Part shown: in pieces, positions 23,598 to 34,519 of the stretch
Numbering within the stretch: the first letter of the stretch is position 1
How the letters are laid out: each line of letters begins with the position of its first letter
The notes under the pieces: model-generated
What the model saw: only the letters and a program-made list of their open reading frames with translations
Database searches by the model: none
Told to the model about the DNA's origin: nothing
Assembly (NCBI GenBank): GCA_025765615.1
Contig: JAIVFJ010000111.1
Location: 124,001 to 188,000, forward strand
Direction of reading: 5' to 3'
From: Zopfochytrium polystomum
Lineage: Eukaryota; Chytridiomycota; Chytridiomycetes; Chytridiales; Chytridiaceae
DNA: 64,000 bases
Position numbers and translations under genes: made by a program

Positions 23598-24556
23598 TAC
23601 ACCGAGGTCTCAGTGATAAAGTCTAGGATTTTATTCGCAAAAACAAGCGTACCTGTCATAAAACCGCAAGGATCGGGACCCCTATTATTGCTCCCGGTTC
23701 TTTAGTTTCCAAGGCGTTATCAAAGTGTATTTGCGGCTAACCCGTCTTTATTATTGGGTCTGCTTTTACTACTTTCGTCTTAACAGTTTCCGTTGCACCA
23801 GGGTTTTCTCAACATATTTTCTTTTTCGGTGACTAACGGAGACTGCCCGACTGCCTAGGGATGGGGTGCCTGACAGGCCGTACCCCAAGCCCGCCTAATT
23901 TATTATTTATTTTTGGCACTTGTACATACATGCATAGGGTTGGGGGGGACTTAGAGCATTTGTGGTGGATGCTCCAAGTCAAGGGGGGTTGACTTGTCAA
24001 TTTTCTCTCTCTCTGTTTTTGGGCCATTTCTCTTTTTCCTTTTTCTTCAATCTGATTTCTGTCCATTGGCACCAATACAGAGTCCCTTCAAATCCATCTG
24101 GCTTGCAAAGGTGAGGGTAGTGAGAGATGGTACACACCCGGGTGTGTACATGGTCCCTTCGTGGGGCTCCTCCTAAGGGGCCGTGGGTGGGGAATGCAGC
24201 TGGCCCCACCAGCGACTGTGTGACATTGCCGGCTCTGTGTTGGAGTGAGGATCCCTGGCGCTTGCCCGCCGCGACGACGGTGGTGGTGGTGGTGGCGACG
24301 ACGGCGTCGTTGTCCCCCACCTTCCCGTCCCCGCGAGGGTGTTGGTGGCTGCGCCCGGTGCAGCCCCCGACGCCTGAGAGTTCGATCTACAAGCGCCTGC
24401 CTCGGTCCTATTGCTGTGAGGGCGAGATGTGTGAGTACGAGTGCGATGCGATAAAGCCCGTTGGTCGAGTGATCGTGCCGACGCAGCCCGGCGGGGTGCG
24501 TGTACGATTGCAGGTGTTTCCGCGTGCGAGTTCCCTGCTGGCGACCTTCCGACTCC
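23598..24556. other. Non-coding flank of the retroelement, with a 20-bp palindrome
   Basis: No gene is supported. The minus strand ends here with the LTR-like terminus GGTGTAGTCTCACA. A perfect 20-bp palindrome, GTACACACCCGGGTGTGTAC, lies at 24130-24149. From about 24240 the DNA is GC- and CpG-rich. Confidence 0.5.
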
Positions 24557-25044
24557 TACATAGTCGACTCCCTTCTCTCTCTCCCCCCCGTCGCTGGCGA
24601 CAACGAGGGCTCCCGCAGCACTGTCCGCGACGAGGGGCGCTAGGTCGCGCCCTGTCCGTCCCGTCGCTATTAACCGCTCCTGTTGTATTTGAGATTAGGT
24701 TCCTGAGATAAAAACCCCCGTTTCCCTCTTCTCTCTCTTTATTCTGCGGTTGTGTTGCGCCCTCGGGAGTGCCCTTCTGTTTCCCCTCGCATCGGCCCGC
24801 GGCCCCGCGAGTAATCGGTGCTCTGGCACCGATCCTTCAGAGGATTGTCCCTCTGAATGTTCATTCTTTGTGTTTGAGACCCCTGTTAGACAGATCAGTA
24901 GGGATACTTCGTGGACTAGGCAAGTAGTAGGGTTGAAACACCCCCTAGACAACAGCCCAATAAAGTTAGTTTTAGCCTATTATTTGCTTTCCCTCACTCT
25001 AGGGCCCAGATCCCAGGGTCAAAGGAGTGAGTATAGTCTCACAC
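24557..25044 (+). repeat. LTR-like direct repeat, copy 1 (CpG-rich)
   Basis: About 490 bp running from TCGACTCCCTTCTCTCTC to GTATAGTCTCACAC, repeated in the same orientation at 25968-26432. A GATAAAAAC box lies near 24707 and an AATAAA near 24959 on the plus strand, compatible with LTR promoter and polyadenylation signals. CpG sites are frequent, in contrast to copy 2. Confidence 0.75.
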
Positions 25045-25299
25045 TGCTGTCAGATGGTGAGGTTGCAAGTGGAGGTGAAGTGTAGGATCTCAAGTTCAGT
25101 GAGTGGGGCAATAGTGGGATCTGGCTGAGTGGTGATCATCAATATGTGTTGATCAGTGTGGGTGCCAAAGAACATGGAGGGAGGTGGGCCGCTTATGAAA
25201 AGGGGGGGTAGCAATCCCAATTCAGCACAAAGGTTGTGATGTGGTTGCAATGTGGTTGTGGTGGTGAAGGGGGTGATTGCAGTCTGGTTTGGGAGGTGA

Positions 25300-25860
25300 G
25301 GACAGTGGCAGCAATCTGGAGTCAATCTGGCAATGATCTGGAGTCAATCTGACGATGATCTGACGGATGATCTGGCAATCTGACGACAATCTGGCATAAC
25401 CCTGCAATGTGGTTCTGGTGGTGAAGGGGGTGATGCAGTCTGGTTTGGGAGGCGAGGACAGCAATTGCTGGAGGCAATCTGGTAGCAATCTGGAGTCAAT
25501 CTGATGATGATCTGATGACAGGAAGAAAATGTGACGACAATTGGATGATGATCTGGCAATCTGATGACAATCAGGCGTTCTGGTGACAATCTGGAGTCAA
25601 CCTGACGACAATCTGACGATGATCTGATGATCTGGAGACAATCTGACGTTGACCTGACGATGATCTGACAATCTGATGAAGATCTGACGTCAATCTGATG
25701 ATCTGGAGTCAATCTGACGTTGACCTGACGATGATCTGACAATCTGATGAAGATCTGACATCAATCTGGTGGTGGCAAGGCGGTGGAGGGTTCTAGAGTC
25801 AATCTGAAGTCAATCTGATGATGATCCGACGATCTGACAATGATCTGACATCGATCTGGC
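25300..25860. repeat. CTGAC/ATCTG minisatellite
   Basis: Degenerate tandem units built from ATCTGACGATGATCTGACAA-like and GGAGTCAATCTGACG-like words. A unit of roughly 60-70 bp is nearly repeated at about 25630-25690 and 25692-25760. It fills most of the interval between the two direct repeats. Confidence 0.8.
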
Positions 25861-25967
25861 AGTGGGAAGGCGGTGGAGGGCAATGGCAAGGTGGTGGAGG
25901 GTGGTGGTGGTGGAGGGTGCAGTCTTGAGTGTCTCTTGACAAGGTTTTTTTTTTTTTTTAACCCCAA

Positions 25968-26432
25968 CATATTCGACTCCCTTCTCTCTCTCTCCCCCTT
26001 GTTGCTGGCAATGGCAAGGGCTCCTGCAGCACTGTCTGCGACGAGGAGCGCTAGGTTGCACTCTGTCTGTCCTGTTGCTATTAACTGCTTCTGTTGATAA
26101 AAACGCCTGTTTCCCTCTTCTCTCTCTTTATTCTGCAGTTGTGTTGTGCCCTCAGGAGCGCCCTTCTGTTTCCCCTCAAACCAGCCTGCAGCCACACAGG
26201 TAATTGGTGCTTCCACACCAATCCCTCAGAGGATTGTCCCTCTGAATGTTCATTCTTTGTGTTTGAGACCCCTGTTAGACAGATCAGTAGGGATACTTTG
26301 TGGACTAGGCAAGTAGTAGGGTTGAAACACCCCCTAGACAACAGCCCAATAAAGTTTGTTTTAGCCTATTATTTGCTTTCCTTCACTCTTGGGCCAGGAT
26401 CCCAGGGTCAAAGAATGAGTATAGTCTCACAC
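25968..26432 (+). repeat. LTR-like direct repeat, copy 2 (CpG-depleted)
   Basis: The direct repeat of 24557-25044. Differences are dominated by C-to-T and G-to-A at CpG positions of copy 1, for example TTGCGCCCTCGG against TTGTGCCCTCAG and CCTGTCCGTCCCG against TCTGTCTGTCCTG. Its last 50 bp form the 3' end and stop codon of the ankyrin-like gene on the other strand. Confidence 0.78.
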
Positions 26433-27684
26433 ATTGCTGATATTTGTCTGCGATCTCCATTTCGTTCAGCTCCAGCCCGCTTTGTTTCCACCAGTCATAG
26501 ACGCTGGGATTGTATTTTTTCGCGAAACCAATGGCGCCGCTGGTGTACTTGAGAGGCAGGCCGCTTTCCTTCCACCACTGCAAGACGGCAAGGCACTCGG
26601 AACCGCTCGCGTTGTCCATGGCCGCTTCGGTGTACTTCAGCACGAGGCCGCTGTCCTTCCACCACTGAAGGCACGCGAGACCCTTGGTCCTGCCGGTTCG
26701 CGCGACGAGGTCCATGGCTGAGTGGGAGTACTTGATTTCCAGCCCGCTGTCCCGCCACCAGCGCAGCAGCTCGATGTCTCCGCGCGCGGTCGCTCCATCC
26801 ACGGCCCGCTCGTCGTATGTCAGGTCGAGCCCGCTGCAGCGCCACCATTCTAGGACCTCGACGGTCGGTGCGGCTTCCATGGCGGCGGCGCTGTACTTGA
26901 GCGGGAGGCCAGAGTCCCGCCACCACTGCAGCACGGCGAGTTGACCATGCTCGGCTGCCCAGTCCATCGGGTACTCGGCGAGCGCTGGCTCCATCCGATC
27001 CAGCAGGCCGCTGTCCCTCCACCACTCCAGCACGGCAATGTGCCCCAGCCTGCTGGCGGCGAGCACCCCGGCGTCCGTGTAGCGCAGATCCGCGCCAGAC
27101 TCGTCCTGCCACCACCGTAGCACGGCCACGTGGCCCTTCATGCTCGCAAGGTCCAGCGGGTACACGTTGTAGACGGTCAAGATGGAGCCGCAGTCCCACA
27201 TATTCGAGTTGCGCTCGGAGCCTTCGTAACGCGGGCCGTCGCTCGTCCACGATTTCAAGTATTCCTTGGTGGCTGCCTGTCGCGGGCACCGCAGCGGCGC
27301 AGGGGCCGCGTGCGCCTTGCACCACTGGAGGACGTGCACGTGCCCGGCCTCGCTTGCGGCGCAGAGGACACGGTCGAGGATGGCGTCGGGGTCTCTGGCG
27401 GTGGAAAAGAGGTTGTGATGACTGGCAAAGTCGAGGAGGGCCAAGTCGCCGCGAGCGGCGGCGATGGATGCGGCCTTTTGGAAGAACGAGATGAGGGCGC
27501 GGGCCTGGATAGAGGGCAGGCGCAGGAGCGTCGCGAATTCGAAGCAGGTCAAGCGAGGAAGGAACTTGGCGATCGATTCTGCGATGGCGAAGATGCCGAC
27601 GACGTTGTGGTGGGATGGGGCTGGTGTGGGTTTGGGCGAAAAGGTGGCGGAGCCAACGCTGCTATGCTCCTGCTGCTGCGCCAT
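26383..27684 (-). CDS. Ankyrin-like repeat protein with WW(K/R)xSGL units, end supplied by a repeat
   Basis: Single-exon frame of 433 residues from Met at 27684 (an in-frame Met at 27831 would add 49). The N-terminal region (about 1-150) is helical. From about 150 on there are some eight divergent units of about 33 residues with the pattern AVLQWWRDSGLPLKYSAAAM, an ankyrin-like solenoid type abundant in chytrids and amoebae. It presumably mediates protein-protein contacts. The final 15 residues (VRLYSFFDPGILAQE) and the stop lie inside the LTR-like repeat ending at 26432, so the original C-terminus was probably cut off by the insertion. Confidence 0.75.
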   Translation of the reverse strand: MAQQQEHSSVGSATFSPKPTPAPSHHNVVGIFAIAESIAKFLPRLTCFEFATLLRLPSIQARALISFFQKAASIAAARGDLALLDFASHHNLFSTARDPDAILDRVLCAASEAGHVHVLQWCKAHAAPAPLRCPRQAATKEYLKSWTSDGPRYEGSERNSNMWDCGSILTVYNVYPLDLASMKGHVAVLRWWQDESGADLRYTDAGVLAASRLGHIAVLEWWRDSGLLDRMEPALAEYPMDWAAEHGQLAVLQWWRDSGLPLKYSAAAMEAAPTVEVLEWWRCSGLDLTYDERAVDGATARGDIELLRWWRDSGLEIKYSHSAMDLVARTGRTKGLACLQWWKDSGLVLKYTEAAMDNASGSECLAVLQWWKESGLPLKYTSGAIGFAKKYNPSVYDWWKQSGLELNEMEIADKYQQCVRLYSFFDPGILAQE

Positions 27685-27843
27685 TTTGCGGGAACCCGCA
27701 AGAACGACCAGGGGGGGAAACCCTTCAAACAACTCAACGAAATATTTATTTATTTGAAAATCGTTTTTCTCGATGAACTTGAAGGAGGCCGTCGCCGCCA
27801 AACGAACTGAAGATGCGCTCTCAACCGCCAACTCTTTCCCAGA

Positions 27844-28790
27844 TTAGCAGAAAGACTCTTGCGCTAGTTGGCATAGGAAACGCCGAGCAATGTTGAAGCG
27901 GCTGTGCATGTCTCCGAGCCCCACCAGTTCTAGTTGCCTGCGAAGCACCGCCCAAATTGGTTCGCCCTGCGCATCTATCCATGGTTCGGACCCAAAGCGA
28001 TCAAACAGCAGCTGAACGAGAGACTCGTCATCACTTTTTGCTGCTTCGCTCAGAAGACTTTTCACTTGATTTTTCACAAGCCTTCTGTCAGCCAGGCTGG
28101 GCGCGGCCGGTTGGAAAAATGGGTGCCGCGCAAAGAAGGAGTCATGTCTGAGCTCTCCGTCAGCCCCCCCACTCAACTGATGATCCATCGAATAATGTCT
28201 ATGCAGCCTCCCTCCGCAGCATACTTCAGTGCAGTTGAGCTACAGTTTGAGGCCCCTAAGTCCGCACCAAACTCAACCAGCGCCATCTCAGTCTCCAACT
28301 TCCGGTACGTTGGCGACACGAGCAGTGGCGTCGAATCGTATTCATTCATTGCTTCGTGGTTGGCACCATGTCGCAGAAGCTTCGCGCTGGCCCCAACGGC
28401 ACGCAGTGTGAAGCGAAGTTTCATCAGCAGCCAGTCTACCGCTTCGACACTTCCAACTCTGGCAGCCCTGTGAAGGAGCGTCTGCTCGGAAATGGTGCTG
28501 GTGCCGATGTCCGCTCCCCGTTCCAGCAGGCGTTCCGCAATGTGGAAATAGCCTCCCAACAGACAAGGAGAATCGGTGAAGGCTCCTCCGCTATTCAATT
28601 ACATTGATGTGCCCGCCACTTCACGCAGCGATGCACTTCACGAGATCGAGGCGCCCCGCCTCTGCTGTCTCCATCACGGCAGCTTCACGTTGGGGCATGA
28701 GACGACGGGATCTCGTTTACCCCGTCTTGGATCAGCGCCACGACAAGATCAAGCCGGTCCCGCAAATCTTTCAATCATCAGGCGCTCTCC
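27844..28790 (-). pseudogene. Ankyrin-repeat gene, broken
   Basis: Minus-strand frame 28598-28173 encodes ankyrin units (ERLLERGADIGTSTISEQTL, LHRAARVGSVEAVDWLL, ALVEFGADLGASN, ALKYAAEGGCIDIIRWI) and stops at 28173. A second frame overlapping the stop (28188-27844) continues with 114 codons of helical sequence, and an ankyrin-like piece (RDRLDLVVALIQDGVNEIP) lies upstream in another frame near 28720-28780. Together these look like one gene broken by at least two frame changes. A shorter functional protein ending at 28173 is possible. Confidence 0.5.
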
Positions 28791-30080
28791 ATACCACCCC
28801 TCCTCGCGTTGCACGAGAACCCATCGCCTCTTTGGCATTAAGACGATCTCCTTTGACCAGCTGGGCCATAATGGCCTCCGCGACCGCGAAAGTGAATGAG
28901 CAACTTGGTGAAGAGCTGCGTCGCGCCAGGAGGACTTGCGGCTCGAATCACTGTGGGACTGAACGTGCGAGCGGATGTGATGAAGAAAGCTTTGGCGGCG
29001 GGTGAATGTGCAGCGCAGTGCCGCCGACATACATGCCATATCTTGACCAATAGACAACCGCGCCTAGAATTTTGTGATCGCCTCGGTTAGACGACTTTAA
29101 ACACAGAAACTATTGACAGAGTATTTTTGATACAATGGAGCTGCACACGGTAGTTTCCTGCAATGACGGACAATGGAGCGGAAGGATTTGCGAAAGACAA
29201 AAGATGAATTGCACAACGACGACACCATAAAGCTATAGTTCAAAACCGTAAACGCAAAAAGTCGGTGGAAACGTTGTAGTTCTCTGGCTTTTGTCGTTGA
29301 CTACAGTCTGACTGCTTTTGCGTGCCATACTTGCCAATTTTGGTAGCAGAAGCAAACACTTATACTGGGAAAATCCAGAGATGCAAACTTGGAGGACTCG
29401 GCGCTTGCCCGGTCGGTGTGGTCGAAGGTACTTCCAACTAGCCACTGAAAAATAATTCGTAAGAAGAGGGCTTGCACTCAGCTCTGCCTCGGGCCAATTG
29501 TAATGCAGTTCAATGGCGGAGTATAATGCTTCATCAACTCTGCAAACGCTCCAGAGAGACCTTCAACCTTTTCAAAAACGAGACCTCCTCTCGTCTACTC
29601 TGGTCACAACCGTCCCAAAATTCCTGCCCGCTTTTCGCTCTCTCTCTTTTGGACCCTATTCCATTTAGCTTCCGGGCAGGCTCCGACCATCCAAATTCGG
29701 TCCGGCAGCAGCAGCCGGAGCTCCAAAATCTGCCACGGTCATCCGCCGCGGGTGCAGCACCTTTTCCGGGAGGTAGCGGTTGTTGGTTGCTGGGTCTTGC
29801 CGTCAGGCGTGCGTGGAAATGTCGGCCAATCCGGCGTGGGTGGTGGGTGGGTTCGTGTTCTCGCGGTAAAAAAAAAAAAAAAGAAAAAAAGAAAAAGGAA
29901 ACAAAAAAATTCAAACCAAAAAAAAGAAGACAAAAGAAAAACAACAACAATAACAACAACAAGGCAAGGGCGCCTACAACTCGACAGCCGGCGCGAACAA
30001 GAGCAAACAATGTGTTGTACTGTAATGATAATAATACTAATGAAGTAGACGAAGAAGAAGAAGAAGATGATGAAGGGCGG
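28791..30080. other. Spacer
   Basis: No gene recognised. There is an A-rich tract at about 29870-29965 with CAACAA repeats, then GAAGAAGAAG repeats near 30045-30070 just past the stop of the STS1-like gene. Confidence 0.5.
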
Positions 30081-31568
30081 CTAGCGCGAGAACGAAAAAT
30101 TAGACACAGACGACTCGTTAGCAGAGCCAAATCCGAATCCTGCGCCTGCAGCGCCGCCAACCTCTCCCATCGATCCGAACGAGACGGTGGGAATACCGCC
30201 GCTCGCAGCAGGATCCCACGCGTGGTGCTGCAGCTGGTGCGGAAGATGGCCCAGCGACTGATGAGCGCCGGAGTGCTGTTGACCGTGGTAGTGGTCGTGC
30301 TGGTGCTGCTGCTGCTGTTGCTGATGCTGCTGCTGGTAAAACGCTGACCCGCCCACCCCAATCAGCCAGCCCATCGAACCTTCAAACGTCCTGACCGCCT
30401 CATCAAACATGCCCCCCATCCCGTCCTGCTCGTTCGCCGTGCTCCGCGCCAGCACCAAGTCCTCGTACCACTCGGCGACCGCGGCAGCGACAAACATCCG
30501 CCCCTCGTGCCGCACACGCCGCGCAACCTCCGCCACCGCCACCGTCCACCCGTTGGCGACCCAGCTCCACGCGAGCCGCCGCGTCTGCGCGTGGTGCGCG
30601 TCGCTCGACCAGCGCGACAGGCTCGCGACGACCTGCCCGGCGACTTTCAGAAACCCAAACGCCGTCACGGGGTACTCGTGGTCGGTGCCGCCGGCGGCGG
30701 AGGCGGAGCCGCCACGAGTTCCGGAACCCGGCGCAATCGGCGCCGTCTGCGTAAAGTACGTGAGGTACACGTTGAGCAGCTCCTTGACCGCAGTCAGGTG
30801 CGACCGGACGCGGTTGAAGGCGTAGTCGGAGCTGCGGTCCTGCCCGCCGCTGGCCCGCGAGTACGGGTACGCGGACTCGAGCCGCTTCTGGGCCTGCTGG
30901 AGGTGAGCTGTTGCCGAGGAGACCGTCGGTCGGGGAATCAGAGACGCCACTTGCGCGTTAAGGCCCGGGTGCTGCGAGACGAGGCCGTTGATAATGTTGA
31001 GCAGATCCTCCTTTTGCAGGGTCTCGAGGATCCGGTTGAGGGGAAGGACGATCTCGTGAGAGTCGTCGTCGTCAGAGTCCGACGAGGAGTCGACGAAGCG
31101 GCGCTTGGATCCTACTTGCTGGGCTTGGGCGGACGGCGACGACGAGCGAGTCAAGCTGGGAAGAGCGCCGGTAGCAGTGGAGCTCCCGCTGGGTGCCGAG
31201 GCTCCGGGAGTAGGGGAGGGGGATCGAGAGATCTCCTCGTACTGCCACACCAGTCGCAACCGCTTAGCCGGGGTGGCGGCCAACGACCTGCCGCCGCTCT
31301 GGCGGAACGACGGCGACGATGGCCCGTCGATGAAGGAGTCCATGTCCTCATCCATCGAGCACTTTCGCTTGCGGTTGCTGGCGCTGCTGCTACCGCCGCC
31401 CGCCATCGTAGAGAATGAACGAGGGTGGAAAGGGGAGGGAGAAGGGCTCCGGCGGGTTCCGCCAAAGGAGATGGCGGTGTTGTTGTTGTTGTTGTTGTTG
31501 TTGTTAGTTGGGGTTCCGAAGGATCCACCACTTCCACCAGCGCCCGCGCTACGATCTGTACCCGCCAT
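30081..31568 (-). CDS. STS1: Cut8/STS1 proteasome nuclear tethering factor
   Basis: Single exon; Met at 31568 (MAGTDRSAGAGG) is chosen because upstream in-frame residues look like 5'UTR. Length 495 residues. In yeasts, STS1/Cut8 anchors proteasomes at the nuclear envelope. Residues about 1-175 are Ser/Asn-rich with an NRKRKC and PAKRLRLVW basic patch (probable nuclear targeting). The family core follows: LPLNRILETLQKEDLLNIIN, then SLIPRPTVSSA, ESAYPYSR and DYAFNRVRSHLTAVKELL, then a helical domain with WSWVANGWTVAVAEVARRVR. The C-terminus carries a Gln/His-rich run encoded by CAG/CAC repeats. It is divergently arranged with SDH4. Confidence 0.88.
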   Translation of the reverse strand: MAGTDRSAGAGGSGGSFGTPTNNNNNNNNNTAISFGGTRRSPSPSPFHPRSFSTMAGGGSSSASNRKRKCSMDEDMDSFIDGPSSPSFRQSGGRSLAATPAKRLRLVWQYEEISRSPSPTPGASAPSGSSTATGALPSLTRSSSPSAQAQQVGSKRRFVDSSSDSDDDDSHEIVLPLNRILETLQKEDLLNIINGLVSQHPGLNAQVASLIPRPTVSSATAHLQQAQKRLESAYPYSRASGGQDRSSDYAFNRVRSHLTAVKELLNVYLTYFTQTAPIAPGSGTRGGSASAAGGTDHEYPVTAFGFLKVAGQVVASLSRWSSDAHHAQTRRLAWSWVANGWTVAVAEVARRVRHEGRMFVAAAVAEWYEDLVLARSTANEQDGMGGMFDEAVRTFEGSMGWLIGVGGSAFYQQQHQQQQQQHQHDHYHGQQHSGAHQSLGHLPHQLQHHAWDPAASGGIPTVSFGSMGEVGGAAGAGFGFGSANESSVSNFSFSR

Positions 31569-32483
31569 CTGGGGGGGTTCGTAAAGGACGCTGGAGCTCA
31601 AGAGGGCAGATCCCGTGAACGCCGCTTGGTTAATAGCGATGGGAACGTTGCAAATCGATTCGTAGAACGCCTCCACAGACAAAGACTGATTGAGCAAAGA
31701 AGAAAAAAGAATGAAAGTATTGACTTCGCAATGCCACGCCAAGTAAATAAGTGAAAACTGGCGCAAAGAGCCAGAACGCAGCCCGACGCGTGATAAATTC
31801 AAAAGGATCGGCTGGTTGAGGCTGTGCTGGAGTCAGAGGCCCTTTGCGTATCGCGGTTGCTCAACGTAACAGGTGGTGGAAGCCTTTCTCTGCATTCCGC
31901 CTCATTTTAGAGATAAGCATACGGTCTCTTCGAACTTGGTGCACGAGCCCGTTTACGTCCATAAAATCCGCGAAGAGCGAAGCTCTTTCAGACTCTCCGC
32001 ACAGATGCCGACACCAGCTATGTTGTCGTCGCCTCCAGCGTTGCTACCTGACGGTCTTCTCTCGAGTTTTTCCGGGCCTCATAACGCGCTCTCTCCCACA
32101 AGGAGGAATGCGTCAGCACACGGAGGACAGGTTCACACCGATGTTTGAAAATTCGGTTGTCGAAGTCGAAAAACATGCCTGCCTCTCATCTTCGAACAAA
32201 AGGCAGCGACGACAAGACGAGGCATGGATTGTCATCCAGTCGAGGCCTAGGCGCTCGGGTTAGCTGGCTGGGTGCGCCACAAAAATAATTTCATGAACGT
32301 TTTCCAGTTACAACGAGGCGTTAAGTAGTCCAGCCAATTTTAACGCGCAAACGCGCACAGCTCCACACGTTAAGGGTGTCGAGGCAACAAAAAACAAAAA
32401 ACAGAGAGTTTTCGAGATTCACGACAGCTGAAAGGAGGGCGGCTGGTCCTTCTTTTCCGAAGAAATCCCGACTTGTTCAAAGA
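31569..32483. promoter_or_regulatory. Shared promoter region between STS1-like and SDH4 genes
   Basis: A 915-bp divergent intergenic region. No gene supported; frames inside are unlike proteins. No clear TATA box was identified. Confidence 0.4.
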
Positions 32484-33481
32484 ATGGCCGCCTTTCTCCG
32501 ATCTACCGCGGCACCGTCCGCTGCACGACTCAACGCCATCCGCACCGCGGCAGGTACATTCCCCTTTCGCAATGTGATGCCGATCCAGCGCGCGCGCGCG
32601 TCCCATCAACCCCCCCACCCCCCCCCGTCTCACAACCGGCTGCGCGAATGCTGCTGGACATGCGGGATGGAATCGCCCCAGCTGCACAACACCTCTGCCA
32701 CGACACCCTCGTGACGTCAGTGTGTGTACTTGTGACCCGTCCTTGGCACCCCAGATCGCACAGGGCGCGTACACGATTAAGAAGCGCTGATGCTGAGCAC
32801 TTCTGCAGCCTGTAAAAGTGATCTAGGTGGCGAGATGGCGGTCGCGAGATAGGATTGAGTCACGTCGTTTACTGTTTCAGCGATTAACCCATCTGCCATC
32901 CTCCCCTCTTTTCAATCACACCTCTAAGGATCCATTGCACGGCTTCAAACGTCTGCTGTCGCCCGGTCTGGACCCGTTGCAACGGTTCACCCCCCCGGTA
33001 TGTGTGCGATCCGATCTCAGCGGAGGACAGCGAGCGCAATTGATCCGCCTAAAAAAAGAACGACCAACTAATCTACATTTCGATTCGACCCGCTACACTT
33101 TCTCCGCCCCCCTGACCCTGCCCCCTCCCAGTGACCTACCAGCAGAAATCCAAGTCCGCCGGCAGCTACCACTGGGACATTGAACGCGCCCTCTCCCTCG
33201 TGTCGGTGCCGCTCATCGCGACGGCCTTTATCGCCGGCCCCATCCCGGCCGTCGACCTCGCCCTTGGCGTCGTCATCCCCATCCACACGCACATCGGCTT
33301 CGACGCCTGCATCCAGGACTACGTCCACGAGCGCAAGTACGGCGTCCTCCAGGCCGTCGCAAAGGGTGCGCTGTACGCCGGCACCGGGTTGACGCTGTAC
33401 GGATTGTACCAGTTCAACACCAAGGATGTGGGCATCACGCAGTTTATCGCGGACCTGTGGCACGGCCCGAAGAAGGCCTGA
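32484..33481 (+). CDS. SDH4: Succinate dehydrogenase membrane anchor subunit CybS
   Basis: Two exons, 32484..32553 and 33132..33481, giving 139 residues with exact phase. It is the small haem-binding anchor of respiratory complex II in the mitochondrial inner membrane. Exon 1 encodes an Arg/Ala-rich presequence (MAAFLRSTAAPSAARLNAIR). Exon 2 holds the CybS core: SYHWDIERALSLVSVPL, first membrane segment LIATAFIAGPIP, the haem-region motif PIHTHIGFDACIQDYV, and a final membrane segment GALYAGTGLTLYGLY. The 578-bp intron uses a GTACAT donor, which is less usual; a longer exon 1 is possible but would not keep phase with this acceptor. Confidence 0.85.
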
Positions 33482-33651
33482 TAACCGTGAGAGCGAGCGA
33501 AGAGTGCTAGTGAAAAAACGCAGAGTCGACGACGGTTGAATAAAAAGTGCACCCCATAAAAACGCGCCCCGTTCTGAACTGAACTTTAAAAAAAAGGAGG
33601 GGTGAGCCAGTCGAGATTATTTGTTGTTGTTGGGGGGGGTTTGCTCTTGAC

Positions 33652-34372
33652 ATGTCCACATCCACTCCACTCGAAGAGGCGGAACGGAAGCTGGAGGACG
33701 CACTCGAGACCCTCCTGAAGATCAGCATCACCGTCGCAAACTACCAGCCGGAAAGTGGGCCCGTTCTTCAAAGAAGGATGTAAGATTCAAAATCGCATGA
33801 CTCCTGCTGCGTGCTTGCGGCTGGATAGCAACTGAACGTGTCAAACAATCGAACGACGACCAGAAATGAGTACGTGACGCAGTTGGCCGATCTCGACGTG
33901 CTCAAGGAGGATCTCGACGTCCGCGTCCCGCTAAGCGTTCTAGAGTAAGCCGCCCCTCCCCCCCCAATCTGAAGAACCTATGCTCTCTTCCCTCAACGGC
34001 GGCGGCGCCCACTAAACAAACGCTCGCTCGACCCGGGCTCCCCGTTTTGCGACAATTCCTACTCAGAGCCATCGACGAGGGTAAGAACCCGGACCAGCTC
34101 ACCCGCGACCTCGTGCAGATCCTCGTCGACAAGAACCAAAAGACGAACGGCCGTGTTCGCGCCATGCAGGTTCGTGCGTCCGGATATCTCTCTCTCTCTC
34201 TCTCTTCCCTCCCCCCGTTTTTTTTTCTTTTGGCGGGTGCAAGCGTTGACCCCCACCGTCCCTCCCACAGGACTTTTCAAAGGAACTGACGTCCGAGCTG
34301 CAACGCAACTACCCGAGCTTGCTGGAAGAGTACCGCGAGTTGACCGCGCCGGCGTCGTCGTCTTCGTCTTAG
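33652..34372 (+). CDS. MED10: Mediator complex subunit 10
   Basis: Four exons, 33652..33779, 33864..33944, 34067..34169 and 34271..34372, with canonical splice sites and a total of 138 codons (137 residues). MED10 belongs to the Mediator middle module, which links activators to RNA polymerase II. Visible family features: LEDALETLLKISITVANYQP, QRRINEYVTQLADLDVLKE across intron 1, the LEAIDEGKNPDQLTRD segment across intron 2, and a C-terminal KELTSELQRNYPSLLEEYRE helix. The Ser-rich end is encoded by TCG/TCT codons. It lies 170 bp downstream of SDH4. Confidence 0.9.
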
Positions 34373-34479
34373 TGGTGCTGCTGCTTCGGGGTTTTGATTC
34401 GTTCCTTGTGGGCAGTAAGGGCGTCGCTGTTTTGAACGTGTTGATACGAGCGATTGTTGAGGTGAGAGTCGTGGTCAAA

Positions 34480-34519
<40 letters not shown>

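Noticed and set aside
25300..25860. CRISPR array
   Set aside because: Units are degenerate and contiguous without unique spacers, in a eukaryotic repeat block.
24557..26432. Complete LTR retrotransposon
   Set aside because: Only a minisatellite lies between the direct repeats; no gag, pol, clear primer-binding site or polypurine tract was seen.
31844..32263. 139-codon plus-strand gene between STS1-like and SDH4
   Set aside because: Composition unlike neighbouring genes and no motif; most likely promoter DNA.
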